17,202 nucleotides of DNA from Lachnospiraceae bacterium UBA7182 (GCA_002491115.1 DKVI01000026.1:1-17202); one strand, 5' to 3'; positions 6,469 through 13,549 are shown, counted from the first letter of the stretch. The notes: generated by a model from the letters alone, not told the origin. Numbers and translations: made by a program.

Positions 6469-6863
6469 AGCAGAAGAAATCGGTAGAAGACTACCTGAAA
6501 ATAATCTATATGCTTTCTAAAGAGAAGGAAGTGCATGGTGTTGACATTGCAGGGGAACTGAAGGTTTCCCGTCCTACGGTTTCCGTAGCGTTAAAGGCAC
6601 TGGCAGAAGAAGGATATATTTTTGTGGATGAGACTTATGAAGTCCACCTGACGGAAAGAGGGCGTCGGATTGCCGAGGAGACCTACGAGCGGCATAACAC
6701 GTTCCGGCAGCTTTTGACGGAGCTTGGAGTGGACGAGAAAACAGCGGCGGCAGACGCCTGCCAGATGGAACATGCTGTCAGTCGGGAAAGCTATGAGGCA
6801 CTGAAAATGCTGGCTACAGAAAAGAATGGAGGAAACCTGAGATGGAAACATGGCAAGCTGTGA
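6465..6863 (+). CDS. DtxR/MntR-family metal-dependent transcriptional repressor
   Basis: 132 aa, starting at TTG 6465, supported by GGAGG a few bases upstream and a TTGA overlap with the previous stop. The N-terminal winged helix (VHGVDIAGELKVSRPTVSVA, 23-42) is the DNA-binding part. Metal ligands fit the family: Asp9 near VEDYLKII, His77 in YERHNTF, and CQMEH (99-103), giving Cys99, Glu102, His103. DtxR has Cys in this position and B. subtilis MntR has Glu, so iron sensing is somewhat favoured. It lacks the C-terminal SH3-like/FeoA domain, like MntR. It probably binds the RTTAG-N6-CTAAC sites at 3608, 3656 and 14505 and so controls its own run and the ABC pair. Confidence 0.9.
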   Translation: MKQKKSVEDYLKIIYMLSKEKEVHGVDIAGELKVSRPTVSVALKALAEEGYIFVDETYEVHLTERGRRIAEETYERHNTFRQLLTELGVDEKTAAADACQMEHAVSRESYEALKMLATEKNGGNLRWKHGKL

Positions 6864-6952
6864 TCTGTGTGGTTGTGGTTGTTATTTTGGTGTTGGCGTT
6901 TTGCTCCGGCGTAAAAGCTCTCTGTCGGAAAATACTGAAACGGGGGGATTAG
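6842..6952 (+). CDS. 36-aa single-span membrane protein
   Basis: ATG at 6842 overlaps the end of the regulator gene and has a GGAGG ribosome site 9 bases upstream, inside that gene. The product is METWQAV, a valine/isoleucine-rich span (about residues 7-22), then a basic cytoplasmic tail (VKALCRKILKRGD) with Cys at 9, 21 and 28. Its position beside a metal regulator recalls the small FeoB-associated cysteine-rich membrane proteins, but the C-terminal Cys-Gly cluster of that family is absent. I do not recognise it. The next fragment starts two bases after its stop. Confidence 0.5.
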   Translation: METWQAVICVVVVVILVLAFCSGVKALCRKILKRGD

Positions 6953-6953
6953 A

Positions 6954-7136
6954 ATGAATATTACAATGAATCAAAATGCAGATTACGGGAATTGGGTTCC
7001 CCAAAAGGTGCTTCGGGCAGGCATTTCTGAGATCCATTACATTGGGAGTGTTGAGAAAAGAACGGATTTTGTGCCGAAGTATGCCCATATGCCATGGATG
7101 ATCAGTTGTGTCGGGATTCTTTATGGAATAAAGTAG
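6954..7136 (+). pseudogene. Internally deleted methyltransferase remnant (60 codons)
   Basis: An uninterrupted 60-codon frame whose first part (MNQNADYGNWVPQKVL) looks like the N-terminus of a class I methyltransferase of the type found in Lachnospiraceae. Its second part (AGISEIHY, then SVEKRTDFVPKYAHMP and a GIK end) looks like the C-terminus of such an enzyme. No SAM-binding core lies between them. The simplest reading is an in-frame internal deletion of most of a methyltransferase gene, with both ends kept. It could still be translated, but it cannot bind SAM in the usual way. The family reading is from memory of similar sequences; an unrelated small protein cannot be excluded. Confidence 0.5.
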
Positions 7137-7161
7137 GGGAAGCGTAAAGGAGGGAGATACC

Positions 7162-9003
7162 ATGTCAAGGAAAGCATCTGATTTTCAGAAAAAGGTCATG
7201 TCACTGGGCTACCGGGGAAAGGAAATTTTCAAGCCGCTAAATACCGGATGGATCGACGACCATGTGGCATGTGTACGGGAATGGGTTGCCAATATTTTTT
7301 TCTATATCAAGAACGGTACAACCATTATGATTGACGCCGGATACAACTATGACCGGCTTGCGGAAAAAATGAAATGGCTGGACATCGAGCCGCCCATGAT
7401 CGAGCATATCCTCATCACCCATCAGGATACGGATCATGTGGGCGCGGTGGAGAGGGATTCCGACGGGCTGTTTAGCAGGGCCACCCTGTACCTGAGCGCC
7501 GTTGAAAACCGTTATCTGACGGGCCAGGTGCGGCGGAAGGTGATCTTCGGGGCGTATAAGCTGCCGATGGTCAAAACGGACAACCGCAGAGTGCTTCTGA
7601 CAGACGGGGAGGTCTTTCAAATCGGCGATATTAAAATAGAAGCATTTCTTGTGCCGGGGCATACATGGGGACATATGGTCTATCTGGTGGATGACGCATA
7701 TCTTTTTACAGGCGATACCATCTGGTTCGGGGCTGACGGAGGGTACAGCTTCATCAACTCCCTGGCGGAAGATAACGAACTGGCGAGACGCTCCCTTGCG
7801 GCGCTTGAAAGAAAGCTGCGCGGCAGAGGAATTTCTCCGAAGGTCATCACCGGGCATACCGGATGGTCGGATGATCTGGATTTTGTATTTGCCCATAAGG
7901 ATCAGGTCTGCAACAGCATGAAGAAGCAGAAGCCTCATGATCCGGCGGCACCATACGATGGCTATGACGAGAGGGACGATACGGAGGAAAAAGCGCGGGA
8001 GAAAAGGCTCGTAAGCGCAAACGGCAGACGCGGGCGTAAGGTACTGGTATTCGGCGCAGGCGTGATTGGATCCTATCTTGCTCATGTGCTGTGCGAGGCG
8101 GGGAACCAGGTGACGGTACTTGCCCGCAGGGAGCGTGCGGAGTCGCTGAACCGGAACGGCCTTGTGATTCGCCATCATCTTCAGGGGAAAGTGACGAGGG
8201 ACAGGGTGGAAGCCGTCACATCCGTGGAAAGGAGAAGTTTTGATGTGGCGTTTGTCGTTATGCCGTTCCATAAGCTGAAAGCGGCACTGACGGAAGTCTG
8301 CGGGCTACAGTCAAAGCTGCTTGTACTGGTAGGGAACGATATCACTCCGTCAGAAATAAAGAGACATATTACAGAGAATGCTCCCGGTATCCGGAAGATC
8401 CTGTTTGGCTTTCAGGCTACCGCAGGGAAAAAGGAGGAGAACCGTTATATCTGTGAACGGCTTGGCGGCGGCATGGATATCGGGCAGCTTCATGGCAGAA
8501 CGGATCTGAAATTACAAAAATGGGTGCAGCGGATGTTTGACGGTACGGATTACAGGCTGAAATGGCAGGATGATATGGAAAGCTACCTGATCTGTCATTT
8601 AGCAGCGATCCTCCCTATTGCATACCTGACCTATATCTGTAATGGGGATTTGAGAAGATCTAGTGGCGAACAGAGGAAGATGATGCTTCTGGCATCTCAT
8701 GAAGCCTATGAATTTTTGAAAAGCAAGGGCTTCACGATCTATCCTGCAAATGATGATAAATACTTTGAAAAAGGCATCCGCGGCGGGGTGATGAGCCTTT
8801 TGTATTTTGTGATGGCAAAGACGAAAATCGGGGATATGGCTGCATGCGAGCACTGCAGAAATTCCGTGTCGGAGATGGAACAGCTCGATCTGTACTATGA
8901 AAAACTGATGCTTGGGTATCCTGTGGAGAAATTGAAAGTGTGGAAGAAACTCCGCTCGCAGATGCCATCCTGGGAGGAACTGCATAAAAAATACGGGAAC
9001 TGA
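7162..9003 (+). CDS. Metallo-beta-lactamase fold / ketopantoate-reductase-like fusion protein
   Basis: 613 aa; AAGGAGGG supports ATG 7162. Residues about 1-250 are an MBL-fold hydrolase: THQDTDH (86-92, the H-x-D-x-D-H variant of HxHxDH), GHTWGH (166-171), TGDT with Asp185 and GHTGW with His232. A charged, low-complexity linker (about 252-292) leads to a Rossmann domain starting KVLVFGAGVIGSYLAHVL (293-310, GxGxxG), continuing as an ApbA/PanE-like reductase to the C-terminus. I could not identify the catalytic Lys/Glu pair of true ketopantoate reductases, so its reaction may differ. These two domains usually belong to separate proteins; the junction may have arisen from adjacent genes. A hydrolase coupled to a reductase on one substrate is a reasonable inference. 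Confidence 0.87.
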   Translation: MSRKASDFQKKVMSLGYRGKEIFKPLNTGWIDDHVACVREWVANIFFYIKNGTTIMIDAGYNYDRLAEKMKWLDIEPPMIEHILITHQDTDHVGAVERDSDGLFSRATLYLSAVENRYLTGQVRRKVIFGAYKLPMVKTDNRRVLLTDGEVFQIGDIKIEAFLVPGHTWGHMVYLVDDAYLFTGDTIWFGADGGYSFINSLAEDNELARRSLAALERKLRGRGISPKVITGHTGWSDDLDFVFAHKDQVCNSMKKQKPHDPAAPYDGYDERDDTEEKAREKRLVSANGRRGRKVLVFGAGVIGSYLAHVLCEAGNQVTVLARRERAESLNRNGLVIRHHLQGKVTRDRVEAVTSVERRSFDVAFVVMPFHKLKAALTEVCGLQSKLLVLVGNDITPSEIKRHITENAPGIRKILFGFQATAGKKEENRYICERLGGGMDIGQLHGRTDLKLQKWVQRMFDGTDYRLKWQDDMESYLICHLAAILPIAYLTYICNGDLRRSSGEQRKMMLLASHEAYEFLKSKGFTIYPANDDKYFEKGIRGGVMSLLYFVMAKTKIGDMAACEHCRNSVSEMEQLDLYYEKLMLGYPVEKLKVWKKLRSQMPSWEELHKKYGN

Positions 9004-9030
9004 CGAAAAAGAATGGAAGGAAAATAAACG

Positions 9031-9828
9031 ATGGAAAAGATACAGATGCAGGGAGTACCGGAGACAATGCTGCAGACTTTGTATGCCCGAGCTGCCTATT
9101 CAAAGAAGCGCAAAGCAAAATTTTGTGACGATAAGGCAGTGGAAATCGTATCCTACATGGATTACGATTTCTCACTGGCAGAAAAAGACGCCATGATGTC
9201 AAAGGGCGTCATAGCGAGGACCATACTCCTTGACCGCATGGTGGGGGATTTTATCAGGGAGAATCCGAAAGGTACGGTGATCAACATTGCCTGCGGATTG
9301 GACACAAGGGTGTACCGTCTGAAAACGCCGCCCTCTGTCCGCTGGTACAATCTCGATCTGCCGGAAACCATAGAAGTGCGCCGTCGGTTCCTTAAAAAAA
9401 ACGGACGGATTTCCATGATTGCAAAATCGGCAATGGATGAAAGCTGGGTGGCAGAGATTGAGGAGCGGCCGTGCAATACGCTCGTTATTCTGGAAGGACT
9501 TGTCATGTATCTTTCCCAGGAAGATGTGAAGCAGATTCTTTCTATTATCAGTGCCCGGTTCAGACAGGTGGAGATCATCATGGAAACCATGAACCCATGG
9601 GTTATAAAAAACATGAAGGAAAAATCCATTGAAGCGACAAAGGCAAGGTTTACCTGGGGCATACGGTCGGGAAAGGAACTGGAGGCCATTTCGCCGGAAT
9701 ATACATGGGTTCGTGATGTGAGCCTTGTGGAAGGGATGAAGGTTATCATGCCTGTATACCATTTGTTTGGGGGGATACCTGCGGTGAAAAATATTTCCAA
9801 TAAACTGGTGGTATTGAGAAAGGAGTAA
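9031..9828 (+). CDS. Leucine carboxyl methyltransferase (LCM/PPM1/TcmP)-type SAM O-methyltransferase
   Basis: 265 aa; GAAGGA precedes ATG 9031. The fold is the LCM family: VINIACGLDTRVYRL (motif I), WYNLDLPETIEVRRRFL (motif II) and LVILEGLVMYLSQEDVKQIL (the LxxEG-xxMYL signature). Bacterial members methylate carboxyl or hydroxyl groups of small molecules, for example polyketides, rather than PP2A. The C-terminus (LFGGIPAVKNISNKLVVL) is complete. It sits 27 bases after the MBL-reductase fusion and 4 bases before the DUF6796-like gene, so it belongs to the same run. With the other methyltransferases it suggests repeated methylation of one product, but no scaffold-building enzyme is visible in the window. 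Confidence 0.88.
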   Translation: MEKIQMQGVPETMLQTLYARAAYSKKRKAKFCDDKAVEIVSYMDYDFSLAEKDAMMSKGVIARTILLDRMVGDFIRENPKGTVINIACGLDTRVYRLKTPPSVRWYNLDLPETIEVRRRFLKKNGRISMIAKSAMDESWVAEIEERPCNTLVILEGLVMYLSQEDVKQILSIISARFRQVEIIMETMNPWVIKNMKEKSIEATKARFTWGIRSGKELEAISPEYTWVRDVSLVEGMKVIMPVYHLFGGIPAVKNISNKLVVLRKE

Positions 9829-9832
9829 ACTG

Positions 9833-10482
9833 ATGGGCATGATATTTTCAATTTTAGGACTGACGGGAGGCATTCTCTGTGCTATAGGCGACATCCTGTT
9901 CGATTTGAAAGGCAAAGGAAACATAAAGCTTGGCACGTCGGGCAATATTGACAGCAGTTGGGAACATATGGCGTATTGGCGGTTTGGAGCGTCCATTTTG
10001 ACAGCTTTTGCAGGTGACGTGCTGCTGGGTTTCGGATTCCTGTCGCTTGTAAACCAGATACGGCCGGCAAATGCGGTACTGGCTGTGGTACTGGGCGTTT
10101 GCGGATATGTGAGCGTTGTGGCGGGATTCTTTGTACATAGTGTTCTCTGCATACAGCCAATCATATATAAAGGAATTATGGAAGAAGGCCGCTTTGAGCT
10201 GGCAGATGCGGTTCTTGAAAAATATTACAAGGCGGTCATACCAACCTTTGCCATCGGCTGGCTGCTTATATTTGCAACAACAGTTTGTGTGATCATCGCA
10301 ATTTTGACAGGCTCTCTTGCCGTTCCCAAATGGTTGTGCTGCTGAATCCCCTTGTATTTTTACTTGTAGGTATGGGGCTTCGGAAATGGAAGCCGGATGT
10401 ATTTTATGATCTTCCGGGGATTATTCTGCCAAGCCTTGGCATGGGAATGTTTGGTCTGATCGGGATTTGGGGGTTGCTATGA
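9833..10482 (+). pseudogene. DUF6796-like multi-span membrane protein with a frameshift near 10330
   Basis: The frame from ATG 9833 (AAGGAG at a 7-base spacing) encodes 170 residues with several membrane helices (GLTGGILCAIGDILFDLKGK near the start) and ends at a TGA shortly after AVPKW. In another frame the bases from about 10335 to 10482 continue with a hydrophobic, ordered C-terminus (LLNPLVFLLVGMGLRKWKPD, then DVFYDLPGIILPSLGMGMFG). Together the two pieces give the natural length of a DUF6796-type protein. The continuation ends at TGA 10480-10482, overlapping the next ATG (ATGA), as in an intact operon. One missing base around 10330-10336 explains this. It could be a true mutation or a base error. 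Confidence 0.72.
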
Positions 10483-11291
10483 AATATTTTGAGTATGGGA
10501 AAGAAAACAAGGAACTTGTCGTGATGCTCCATGGCGGCGGCGTATCGTACCAGGGTGCGGAACCGACGGTGAAAACGGTAGGCAGGAGGTATCATGTAGT
10601 CCTTACCGCCTATGATGGCTTTAATCCTTCGGAGCCGGAAACAGAGTTTTTGTCCGTACAAGAGGAAGCTAAACGGCTGGGAGATTACATTGTAGAAAAC
10701 TATGGCGGTCATATCGACATCCTATACGGCATTTCGTATGGCGGCAGGGTTCTGATGGAAGTCCTAGCAGACAAACGCCTGACCATTACCACCACCATTG
10801 CGGACGGGATCAGCCTGAAGGATTATCCCAACATCAAAAGCAAAGTGGGAAAGGATATCTATTGTTCCTTTTTTACGGGATTCTTCTACATTATGATGGC
10901 AGATCCGGGACCTGTACGCACACGGTTTCTGTGTAAGGTTACGGGTAAGAATCCAGAAGAGGCAGAGCGGTTGCTGTATCGTCGCGCCACATGGAAAAAC
11001 TGGAAAAATCAGGACTATTGCCTGATTGGAAAGAAGACAGACTACAGCGTGTTTGGTAGAACGGATATGCACCTCTGGTATGGCATCAAAGGCGCTATGG
11101 ATAAAAAGCTCTCGGCAAATCTGGAAAAGCTGAAAGAGCAGGGCTATCCCTTCCGGTACAAAATCTTCACGGAGCTTGGACACGGAGGACTGGCAGGGGA
11201 ACAGCCGGAGAGATTTTTAGAGGAAATTGTATTCCCGGCGGTATCGCTGGTCATTTCCGGACTGTGTGTGCTGATTGGAAACTGGAGCTGA
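10479..11291 (+). CDS. Alpha/beta hydrolase with an abnormal C-terminal tail
   Basis: 270 aa from ATG 10479; a TTG at 10467 in the same frame is less likely because ATG 10479 overlaps the stop of the restored upstream gene. The oxyanion region is VVMLHGGGVS (14-23), the nucleophile elbow is LYGISYGG with Ser86, and the catalytic His is in TELGHGGLAGEQPERFL near the end. This is a general hydrolase or esterase fold with unknown substrate. After ERFLEEIV, where the domain should end, the frame runs into a hydrophobic tail (VFPAVSLVISGLCVLIGNWS). That tail looks like the first part of a different membrane protein whose other pieces follow in other frames. The hydrolase core appears complete; the tail is probably a deletion scar. 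Confidence 0.8.
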   Translation: MKYFEYGKENKELVVMLHGGGVSYQGAEPTVKTVGRRYHVVLTAYDGFNPSEPETEFLSVQEEAKRLGDYIVENYGGHIDILYGISYGGRVLMEVLADKRLTITTTIADGISLKDYPNIKSKVGKDIYCSFFTGFFYIMMADPGPVRTRFLCKVTGKNPEEAERLLYRRATWKNWKNQDYCLIGKKTDYSVFGRTDMHLWYGIKGAMDKKLSANLEKLKEQGYPFRYKIFTELGHGGLAGEQPERFLEEIVFPAVSLVISGLCVLIGNWS

Positions 11292-11471
11292 ATGCAGTCA
11301 TGCGTTCTTTAACGGATTGTCCACGGCCTGGATCAGCATCGGGGACATCTGGATGACGGGCGGCTTGATGGCGATTATCGACCTGATTTTGTAATGGTGG
11401 ATCTGATAGGAATGAAGCCGGTTCGGACACAGACTATTACGGAGGACGCCGCGTATTTTGAGTTCCGGTGA
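11238..11471 (+). pseudogene. Fragments of a membrane protein in two or three frames
   Basis: Three consecutive hydrophobic pieces lie in different frames: VFPAVSLVISGLCVLIGN (frame of the preceding hydrolase), FFNGLSTAWISIGDIWMTGG to IIDLIL (about 11299-11393, one frame over), and MVDLIGMKPVRTQTITED to a FEFR end (11394-11471, back in the first frame). Read together they look like the C-terminal part of one small membrane protein broken by two frameshifts. The start is missing, apparently lost when the region was joined to the hydrolase gene. I do not recognise the family. Its GGLMAIIDLI...VDLIGMK pattern is only loosely like the IDxLW family elsewhere in the window. Confidence 0.5.
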
Positions 11472-11496
11472 AGCTGAAAACAGGAGGAAGATGACA

Positions 11497-11965
11497 ATGA
11501 AATTTTATGAATTTGGAAAAAAAGAGAACCCGGTTATTTTTCTTTTTCCGCGCGGCTGAAAACGGCAGTTGTTACGCCTGTGTTTGCTGGACTGTTACGG
11601 AAGGACAGCATTCCGCATTTTATGAAAAAGTGGCTTGCAAGGCAGTCGGAAAAGAACGGAATTATTATCAGAAAATGCTGGAGTTGTTCGGAATAGGAAA
11701 CGGACGCATGGCATTTGTAAAGAAGAAAAGCATCCGTAACCAGTTTTATTCTGATTTGATCACACCTCTTGAGAACGGGATTTTTGTTTCAGGGACGACA
11801 GTACACTGCTTTTATGCGGTAAAAATGGGAGAAAGATACGAGAAACGATATCGGAAGCATTTTAAATCTCCTGACATTCACAGGCATGATCTGCAGCACG
11901 AGGAGCTTTTAATGCGGTATCCGGATAAGTGGGTACGGGAAGTTGTAAGCTGCAGCAGCATTTGA
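11497..11965 (+). pseudogene. Second alpha/beta hydrolase, internally deleted and frameshifted
   Basis: ATG 11497 has a GGAGG ribosome site and starts MKFYEFGKKENPVIFLFP, parallel to the MKYFEYGKENKELVVMLHG start of the hydrolase at 10479, but stops after 20 codons. Another frame from about 11555 reads KTAVVTPVFAGLLRKDSIPH and on to about 11670. A third frame carries the rest to 11965, including FYAVKMGERYEKRYRKHF and the His-containing HRHDLQHEELLMRYPDKWV end. The GxSxG nucleophile region is absent. It is therefore a hydrolase paralogue that lost its middle and gained two frame changes. An open frame of 152 codons from 11507 covers much of it, but its first third does not look protein-like. 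Confidence 0.65.
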
Positions 11966-11974
11966 GGAGGAAAC

Positions 11975-12481
11975 ATGATAACAACGATTCTTTTGACAAT
12001 GATTCTGTGCTTTGTTTTCTGGGGCTGCTGCTATTTAAGCACTGGAGGAGACGAAAAGAACAGTAAGGCATATGCTACCTATCCGGACGAAGTGCAGGCG
12101 TATGTGGGGAATGATCCCCGGCTTAAAAAACAGATAGAAAAAGCAAACCTGCTTGTATCACCGAACCCGATCAGGACATTTCTTGCCAATACCATTCTGT
12201 TTCTTGCAGTCTTATTCCTGCTGGGGATTTTTGTGAGAATGGACAGCTTTGCCGTGAACCTGCTGCGGTTATCAGTCATGGGGCAGGGGCTGAATCTGTT
12301 TGATTATCTGGTGATTGACCTGCTCTGGTGGAGAAACACGAAGAGAATCCGTTTTACAGGGACGGAAAATCAGCCTGAGCTGTATCGTGATCCCCAAAAG
12401 CATATGGTTTCCTTCGTGAAAGGAATCGTGATGTTCTTTCTTGTGGCACTGGCAGATGGGGTACTGCTGACATTGTTTTAG
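11975..12481 (+). CDS. Membrane protein of the IDxLWxxxxK...GTE family, copy 2
   Basis: 168 aa; GAGGAGG lies 4-5 bases before ATG 11975. The first hydrophobic segment (residues 4-21) may be a signal anchor, and others lie near 68-88 and 147-166. The signature LNLFDYLVIDLLWWRNTK (106-123) and GTE (129-131) aligns with the proteins at 5283 and 12500, while WWRN replaces WVGH. The segment YATYPDEVQAYVG matches YFYPKPVQERAIE of copy 1. It is a near-complete homologue of copy 1 (167 aa), so it is likely functional despite the broken genes around it. Function unknown. It is followed after 18 bases by copy 3. Confidence 0.78.
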   Translation: MITTILLTMILCFVFWGCCYLSTGGDEKNSKAYATYPDEVQAYVGNDPRLKKQIEKANLLVSPNPIRTFLANTILFLAVLFLLGIFVRMDSFAVNLLRLSVMGQGLNLFDYLVIDLLWWRNTKRIRFTGTENQPELYRDPQKHMVSFVKGIVMFFLVALADGVLLTLF

Positions 12482-12499
12482 GAAATGGAGGTATTTATT

Positions 12500-12844
12500 A
12501 TGGAAAAATTTAAAATAGATCCAAGAATGAAGTTTGTTATGATGCCTGTCTATCTTTTCTATTTACTGCTTGCCGTCTATGTAATAAACTGTGCGGGGGA
12601 CTTTGTTTCTGCCGCATTACAGTGCTTTGCGATTTTATCCATATTGAATCTTGTTGACCGCATCCTGATTGATGAGCTGTGGGTCGGGCATACAAAAGCA
12701 TGGACGATACCCGGTACGGAGGACCTGAAGCCTTATATCAACAAACAGTACCGGGTTAAGAAATGGCTCACAGGAACAGTGGGATTTGCCTTGTTGTCCT
12801 GTATTGTTGCAGGGGTTATGTCGGCTGTTTTGCTGTTAAAATAA
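12500..12844 (+). CDS. Membrane protein of the IDxLWVGHxK...PGTED family, copy 3 (short)
   Basis: 114 aa. ATG 12500 is preferred over ATG 12485 because GGAGG at 12487-12491 sits 8 bases before it and overlaps the upstream ATG. Hydrophobic segments lie near residues 12-30, 36-50 and 92-113. The signature LNLVDRILIDELWVGHTK (49-66) with PGTED (71-75) is nearly identical in spacing to copy 1 (WVGHSKFW, PGTED). It lacks the N-terminal Y-x-P-x-x-VQ part of the two longer copies, so it represents the core of the family. Function unknown. It directly precedes the degraded ECF-transporter remnant. Confidence 0.77.
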   Translation: MEKFKIDPRMKFVMMPVYLFYLLLAVYVINCAGDFVSAALQCFAILSILNLVDRILIDELWVGHTKAWTIPGTEDLKPYINKQYRVKKWLTGTVGFALLSCIVAGVMSAVLLLK

Positions 12845-12868
12845 AATTTGTATTGAGCTTTTTCTGGG

Positions 12869-13526
12869 GTGCATTACATACGGATAGAAAAAAAAAATCC
12901 AGCCGAAGGATTTAATTACGATTGGAATTTTTACAGCCATTATGTTTGTTATTTGCATGGGTGTTGCAATGCTGGGGTATATACCCGTTTTTATCCCGAT
13001 TCTATCTGTGCTTGTTCCGCTGGTGGGAGGAATTCCATTTATGTTGTTCCTGACAAAAGTTAAAAAGTTTGGCATGGTATTTATTATGGCTGATTTGATT
13101 TTGAAATCGGGAGATTATAAAAGTGCGAAAAAAGGCGTTTTGGGTTACGGTATCTTTTCCACGTGGCTTATTGGGAATTATGTTTCGATTGTGGTAACGA
13201 GGGATAATTATTATTCCATGCTGATTTCCGGTTATGGACAGAGGGTTGCAATTGCATCCGCCCTTGCTGCCGAAAGACTGATGCTTATATTCGATGAACC
13301 TACCAGTGGTCTTGATTTTTGGCATATGAAACAGGTTGCGGATCATATCAAAGCGTTAACGGAGAAAGATAAAACGGTTTTTATTGTTACCCATGCCCCG
13401 GAATTTATTATGGCGTGCTGTGACTATATCCTGTATCTGGAACAGGGGAAGGTTCAGGCTTGTTTTCCGCTGGATGAAAAAGGAACAAAAAGAATGAAAG
13501 ATTTTTTTGAAATTGACGGCAGATAA
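12869..13526 (+). pseudogene. Degraded ECF transporter: MptD-like S component fused in frame to an EcfA ATPase C-terminus
   Basis: The frame containing ATG 12942 reads IQPKDLITIGIFTAIMFVI, then YIPVFIPILSVLVPLVGGIP and FMLFLTKVKKFGMVFIMA, a typical MptD-type S component. It then jumps to DLILKSGDYKSAKKGVLGYG, skipping about two helices that homologues have there. Around 13228-13245 it passes into GQRVAIASALAA, LIFDEPTSGLD and VFIVTHAPEFIM, an ECF-type ATPase from its signature motif on. There is no Walker A, so it cannot hydrolyse ATP. Upstream, an in-frame TAG (12885-12887) abuts a ten-A run; nine A would join a GTG 12869 frame to the coding frame. The T component and most of the ATPase are gone, so the unit is a remnant of an ECF operon. 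Confidence 0.73.
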
Positions 13527-13549
13527 TGGCAGAGAGGAGACGGAAAAGT

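Noticed and set aside
7237..8271. 344-codon minus-strand open frame
   Set aside because: It lies entirely antisense to the MBL-reductase fusion, whose domains are clear, and its translation has no recognisable motif.
9199..10164. 321-codon minus-strand open frame
   Set aside because: It is antisense to the LCM methyltransferase and the DUF6796-like gene; composition is His/Pro/Arg-rich shadow type.
12485..12499. ATG 12485 as start of membrane copy 3
   Set aside because: The GGAGG serving ATG 12500 overlaps this codon, and no ribosome site precedes it.
12869..13063. 64-codon plus frame as an independent gene
   Set aside because: After the A10 run it reads the ECF remnant out of frame; only its first codons may belong to the original gene.
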